64,000 nt of DNA from Spirodela intermedia. Its lineage: Eukaryota > Streptophyta > Magnoliopsida > Alismatales > Araceae. Under the pieces are notes generated by a model. That model was not told the DNA's origin, searched no databases, and saw nothing but the letters and a program-made list of their open reading frames with translations. Within the stretch, counting starts at the first letter, position 1, and every line of letters begins with the position of its first letter. A program made the translations under genes and the position numbers. This document shows positions 58,557 to 64,000 of the stretch, in pieces. The DNA lies in contig LR746277.1 of the NCBI GenBank assembly GCA_902729315.2, positions 2,733,001 through 2,797,000 on the forward strand, given 5' to 3'.

Positions 58557-59794
58557 TGATAAGTCTTTATTATCATGAGTTAATAATTAGTAAATAATAT
58601 AGTTTTAGTCTTAACTCATGATAAATAGACTTATATTTGTGTTAAAGTGTGAAAAGTGGTTTTCAGTTGATTAACGTAAATTTTTGGGTAATTATGTAAT
58701 TTTATATGATTTTTACAGTCTTACTTTTGAGATAAATGAAGAACAAGAAATAAAAATAAAAATATTGCAAAATGGGAGGACCAATCGGCCAATCGAGCCC
58801 GCAAGTGGGTCGAAAGCGCAGTTGGGGAGTAGTCGCGAGCAAGGGCTCGAGCAGCTTGAACCAATGGGGGCACGTGTGCACCACTCCCCTTCCACGTCAC
58901 CGGTGGCCAGCCGGCTGTGGGGCAAGGAGTGGTCGTACACGCGCGAGAAAGAGACTTTGCTTGAAAATGTTACATTACTATTTATTCGCCCGAACATTCG
59001 TCGCACAACCGATGTAGGACTAAACCCGTCACTTTCCTCAGAAGAGGCGGGGCAACCGGCGCGGATTCGAATCCTCCCAAAGCCAAAACTCATATTTTTA
59101 TCTGATTATCGCGACTTTCCTGCAGATCGCCGGTGAAGGATTAAGCAACCAGAATTGCTAGATCATCGGCGAAAATCTCATTGACACGATTTGCGAAGCA
59201 TTGTTACTAAAATTGCTGAAAGATTCGCGATAAAAGGATCACAAATCCATCGAGTAAATCATCTTTGATTGATCGACAAACAAGCCGTCGTTAGGAAGAG
59301 GAAGATCCGCTAGGAGACGAGTCGCCACCTCCTGAGAGCGTACCAGATGTGATGAAGAGCCTCCTCTTGTTGTGCAGACCTGAGGATGAAGCTCCCTGAC
59401 ATGCACCCCACCTCCATCCAGCTCCTTTCCATCAGGTGACAGCCGCCAGAGAGCAGCAAAGTCGTCGTTTTTCCGCTCTGTCAGGTGACAGCCGCCGGAG
59501 ACGACTCGACGACCCATTTCATTAATCTCGAGACTTCGCGAGAAGATCTAGAGATTGCCCATGTCGTCTTTGTCCAAGGAGAGCCCTCGAGGCCAAGGAT
59601 ACTGCAGGACGATCCTCTCGAATGCTCAGGATTCCGATGCATCACCGACGCATCACCGTTGCGATGCCGGAACTCTGTTTTCCTGCTTTCAACTTACTTT
59701 ACGCTTCATTTAGTGATAATTTTTGTGATTTTAATTTACCAAAATAAACTTTGTTCTATTACTATTCTTCCGGCTTTTACAGATCTTAATTTGA
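58557..59794 (+). mobile_element. LTR-A fragment, plus sense, last ~390 bp missing
   Basis: Starts TGATAAGTC and stops at 'gatcttaatttga'. Forms a head-to-head pair with the preceding piece, like 33771/33772. Confidence 0.9.
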
Positions 59795-60519
59795 ACTTTG
59801 ACAATCTGTTCTTCTCTCTTTTCGCACGATCAATGCCTCAGGCCATCAGCGAGCTCATTCCTTCCTCCCCCAACTGCAATCAAGGCCTCTAATGAGTAAT
59901 CAACTCATCCCTTCTCCTTACAAACAGTTGTGACATTGTGGTTGATTCCTCCTTTTGGCGGATCTCTCCAATAAGCAGCACAACACTTTGGGATGATACT
60001 TCTACGACTTTCAGCATGGTGTGACACATCTAGACAAAACTAAGCCACCACAGTAATGTCTCTAGTTGCCTAGGAGGCACACTAAACTTGGACAATGATT
60101 TACTTTTTACTTTCAACATTTACTTATCTGTTTTTGTCATTTATTTACATTTTATGGCATGTTATTTCCGTTTCAGACATGTTTCAATTGAAATGAGTAG
60201 AATTAATTTAAAACTTGATAAATGATCTTTGTTCTTCTCTAAATCCTCTAAAACACATCTGAGATTAAGCTAAGATCATTTTCAACTTATTTTTTATTTA
60301 ACTTTACAATTAAATTTGAATGTATTGACATTCTCGGTGTTCCACGAATAATGGGTATTTTTCTATTTTAAATGTGACATCAGTGAGATGAAAGATTGCT
60401 TAATAATCATTGAACTGTTAAAACAATATGGAGACATTCACGACTGATCTTATGTCATGTGTGTAAATTCTTGAGCACACATTCACCCAAGAATAATGGT
60501 CATCATGAAAATAGGTTAA
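59795..60519. other. Unassigned DNA
   Basis: The end of an open frame (to 59892) runs from LTR into this flank and is not convincing as a gene. Nothing else is recognised. Confidence 0.4.
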
Positions 60520-60830
60520 TTGTATTTCTCTCTTTCTTTATTATTGTATTTTTTTTCTCTTTTCTTTTCTCGTGAAACCTCTTCTTCTCTCTTTATCTCT
60601 TGTGAGACCTCTCTCTCTCTTGATCGATCTATCTCCCTCTCTTTTTCTCCATTGATCTCCCTCTCTCTCCTTCTCTCTCCCTGGCTCTCTCTCCATCTCA
60701 TGTGAGATTTCTTTCCATCTCTCTCTTTCTCTCTCTTTCGCGAGAGATTTCTCTCTTTTGTGAGAGCTATCTCTTCTCTCTCTCTTTTCCTCCTTCCTCT
60801 ATCCACGCCTCTTCCTTTATTCTTCTATTT
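60520..60830. repeat. CT-rich low-complexity tract
   Basis: About 300 bp almost all pyrimidine on the + strand, with CTCTCT runs. The open frames across it are compositional. Confidence 0.9.
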
Positions 60831-61009
60831 TATTATTTCTGTTAAAATTTAATAAAATGTTAAAATTACTTTATATATATAAACTGAATTATCACAATGG
60901 ATTAATCAATTTCCTTGTGTTCGACTTGAGACTTACATCTATACTAATATTTTATTAAGTTTTAATTATAAATATTATTAAATAATAGGCATTTAAACAC
61001 AATGACAAG

Positions 61010-62390
61010 TGCACATCGTATGTCTTTGGAGAAACTTGAGAACTCTTTTAGGTCTTGAGCAACAAGGTGGATATTGCTTTCAAGTGCTCAATGTTGCACC
61101 AATTTGATGTGGACAGAACTTTAGAAGAGGCCTCTCTATTTATAGAAAACTTATTGGGCCTCACTTGTTCTCCAATAGATCCCTAATAGCCTGAACAATG
61201 TCACATCCCATACTTGTAATTTGATCTCCAGATATAAATTTTAATTTATAAATTCAATGTCAATCCAATGCCTTAAATTTTTCTGCATAGTTTATTGCAT
61301 TCAACTCCTCCTCCAAAGACCCTTATGATAGTTATTGGCCTATGCCATCGACACTCATTCATACATAGGTTTATGGTCAAGTAGTTAAGTTTCCTACCAT
61401 TGTTTTAGGCCCCACTTAGAGTAGGTAAATAGTCCATAGTACTAAATGAGTATTTAGTATCTTTTAAGACCCTCAATTTAATAATCCTACTAAAGTGACG
61501 TTACTTAAATACCCTTCAACACATAGAGCCATTATTTGAACGTCTTAGGTTGTCAAAGCCTTCAATATCTTGGGAAGAGAACGCCAAAATACTGAGTGCA
61601 TTGAATAGTTTAATTCATCTAAAAGATAATTGCTTAGTTGAGGTGCTTTCCTTTAAACTTGTTTTATAATCTTGTTTGTGTTCCTTCAACATAAATATGT
61701 CTAAGTCATGGCACTACTAGTCAATGCACTGACTCTCATAAATAGGGTGATGGTAACTTCACTCTTAAGTAAACTTCTGATTAGGTTTATGGTTGAGTGG
61801 CTAAGTTTTCTATCCTTGAAGTGAGCCCCACTTACAATAGGTAAACAGTCGTTAGTATTGAAAGAGTATTTAATATATTTTAAAATCATCAAATCAATAA
61901 TCCTATTAAATTAATGTTACTGAAATACCCTTCCAAGGATAGAGCCATTATCTCAACACCTTAGGTTGCCAAAGACTTCAATATCTTGGGAAGCGAATGC
62001 CATCATATTGAGTGTATTGAATAGTTTTAATTCATATAACAGGAAGTTCCTTAGTTGAGGTACTTTCCCTTTAGGCTTGTTTTCTAATCTTTGCCATATT
62101 TTTTACTTTCATGTTGAGATAACTTTTACAGTCCATTTCCTTCAACATAAATATATCTAAACCATGGCACTACTGGTCAATGGACAACTCTACACCTAAC
62201 GCAACCAATAATAATTTCTTTTATACATGTTTTATAGTAATATGATAAATTGCAACCTGTTTTCAAAAAAATTCATTGAACTAAGAAGTATCATTATGAT
62301 CTGCATCATTAATTCTAGGAATGCAAAAGCATAGTGGCATGTTGTATTTATTTAACTTGGTAGTCATAGAAGCTAAAACTATTATGGCAT
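61010..62390. repeat. Interspersed repeat R2, copy 2, with internal tandem
   Basis: Parallels 28830-29860. Unlike that copy, its right part is doubled: 61367-61728 and 61793-62186 carry the same blocks ('aggtttatgg', 'cccttc..', 'cttcaatatcttgggaag', 'ccttcaacataaatat'). Confidence 0.7.
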
Positions 62391-62875
62391 TTTTTAGAGT
62401 GTTACATGCATCATGTTTTGATAATGACAAAAAAGCTTTATTAGATCGAATTACACTTTAGTTCAAAATATACACAAGATGTGAATGCTTAAATGTAACA
62501 AGTAATAATAAAAATAGCTTATATAAGAAATCATTGAACACACTGTTGATCAATAATATAGAACTCATTCATATATGTGTTTGATATCATTGTGTGAAAC
62601 CACTAAATTAGATATTTTTGAGAAATATGTCAATATTTATAGAATATGTCATATTACAAAAGTAATGATGAGCACATCAAGAATTATGTGCTAACAAGAC
62701 ATAAACTATGAGTATGAAAGCATATTAAGTCATATTTTTTAGATCATAATATATCAGTTGTTACTTTTGAGTGGTTTGATATTGTTTTAATCAACTGAAT
62801 TCAGATCATTTATTTAGTCATATAACTTTTTAGATAGTAAATAATTATATATTTTAAATTATTTTAGATATCTTA
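62391..62875. other. Unassigned AT-rich DNA
   Basis: No gene or repeat end is seen between R2 and the last LTR. Confidence 0.45.
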
Positions 62876-64000
62876 TGACGTGACTCAGTCATTGTATATT
62901 AAATCACGCAAATATAAAATTTATAAAACTAGAAAATACGAATTTTCGGATATTTAGAAGTATTTCTGAATAAATCTATCAATTATAATTCAATAAAACT
63001 TCCCAAAATAGCGGTACTTTTCGAGGCCGATCACAGGGATGTAATATAATATCTGGTAATTATTTCGAATTTTTCTCAATGAATACGATTTTCTATGAAT
63101 TTTATACTAGGAAATGAAAAGGAAATATATTTAAAATTCACAAAAAAGAAGGAAATAAGGGTGCAGACGTCAAGATGACGTCAGCGCTCGGCGAACGCGA
63201 ATCGGGCAGAAACAGAGTTCCGCCCGGCGATTCTTACAAAAGCGATTACAGACGATTTAGTTAATCAAATTAAGATCTGTAAAAGTCGGAAGAATCGTAA
63301 TAGAACAAACTATATTTTGGTAAATTAAAATCACAAAAAGTATCACTAAATGAAGCGTAAAGTAAGTTTGAAAGCAGGAAAATAGAGTTCCGGCGTCACG
63401 ACGGCGATGCGTCGGCGATGCACCGGAATCTTGAGCGTTTGGGAGGATCGTCGTGCAGTGTCCACGGCCTCGAAGGCTCTCCTTAGGCAAAGACAACGTG
63501 GGCAATCTCTAGATCTTCTCGCGAAGTCTAGAAATTAATGAAATGGGTCGCCAAGTCGTCTCCGGCGGCTGTCACCCGGCGGAGCAGAAAAACGGCGACT
63601 TTGCAGCTCTCCGACAGTTGTCACCCGAGGGAGAGGAGCTGGATGGAGGTGGGGCGTGTGTCAGGGAGCTTCATCCTCAGGTCCGCGCAGCAAGAGGAGG
63701 CTCTTCATCGCATCTGGTACGCTCTCAGGAGGTGGCGACTCGTCTCCCGGTGGATCGTCCTCTTCCCGACGACGGCTTGTTCGTCGATCAATCGGAGATG
63801 ATTTACTTGATGGATTCGCGATCCTTTTATCGCGAATCGTTCAGCAATTTTAGTAGCAATGCTCCGCGAATCGCGTTGACGAGATTTTCGCCGATGATCC
63901 AATGATTCTGGTTGCTTAATCCTTCACCGGTGATCTGCAGGAAAGTCGCGATAATCAGATAAAAATATATGAATTTTGACTTTGGGAGGATTCGAACCTG
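62876..64000 (-). mobile_element. LTR-A copy running off the window
   Basis: Starts TGACGTGACTCAGTCATTG after flank TCTTA and is intact to the window edge, including the stem-loop and the start of the T-loop-like word. The window does not show whether it is solo or belongs to a full element. Confidence 0.93.

Noticed and set aside
59485-59892. 135-residue frame running out of an LTR
   Set aside because: Two thirds is LTR sequence in the sense orientation without a family protein; the tail into the flank is short and unrecognised.
60516-60806. 96-residue Arg/Glu/Lys-rich frame
   Set aside because: Purely the translation of a CT-rich tract; compositional.
61367-62186. CRISPR-like or satellite array
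   Set aside because: Only two long diverged units, no short regular repeats; the sequence context is a plant nuclear genome.

Overview
The window is repeat-dense nuclear DNA from a flowering plant. No host gene can be supported with confidence. Most of it is LTR retrotransposons of two groups, nested, duplicated and rearranged. The organism group is inferred from the element types: an Athila-like Ty3/gypsy lineage and a Ty1/copia element with an initiator-Met-tRNA-type primer site. I cannot name the species.

The dominant family, called LTR-A here, has LTRs of about 1.63-1.64 kb. In the coding sense they begin TGATAAGTC and end CACGTCA, so minus-strand copies read TGACGTGACT...GACTTATCA on the + strand. 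An Asp-tRNA-type primer site lies inside the 5' LTR and a purine tract lies beside the 3' LTR. Two kinds of element use these LTRs. E1 (5227-17231) carries gag, protease, RT, RNase H and integrase, all decayed. E2 (18107-25596), E3 (34485-41851) and E4 (3' LTR from 33915, interior to 46556) carry the same gag start and the same 3' region, but about 1 kb of unrelated coding sequence replaces pol. In E2 this is one uninterrupted 838-codon reading frame: Gag plus a roughly 330-residue C-terminal region I do not recognise. E2-E4 look like a gag-only, non-autonomous partner of E1-type elements, and they are the most novel item in the window.

Layout: 1-192 unassigned; 193-1832 solo LTR with TSD CCGGA; 1833-2473 segment duplicated at 17232-17872; 2474-2862 LTR piece; 2863-5226 copia fragment (+); 5227-17231 E1 with a solo LTR (9115-10754) inside its integrase; 18107-25596 E2; 25597-32091 non-LTR DNA with two unclassified interspersed repeats; 32092-52822 a single copia element on the minus strand, bounded by TSD TCATC and broken by LTR-A insertions (32381-33771, E4 with E3 inside its 3' LTR, and 48562-50193); 52823-57813 mostly unassigned; 57814-59794 two head-to-head LTR pieces; 59795-62875 unassigned DNA with a CT-rich tract and a tandem repeat; 62876 to the end, another LTR-A copy.

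Target-site duplications allow part of the history to be read. E3 inserted into E4's LTR (ATCGT on both sides). E4 lies inside the span of the copia element. One LTR-A insertion site in copia (GTTAT) now has its two borders 27 kb apart in opposite orientations (5222-5226 and 32376-32380), which indicates LTR-mediated rearrangement or inverted duplication. E1 itself has unmatched flanks and LTRs of different subtypes, so it is a recombinant.
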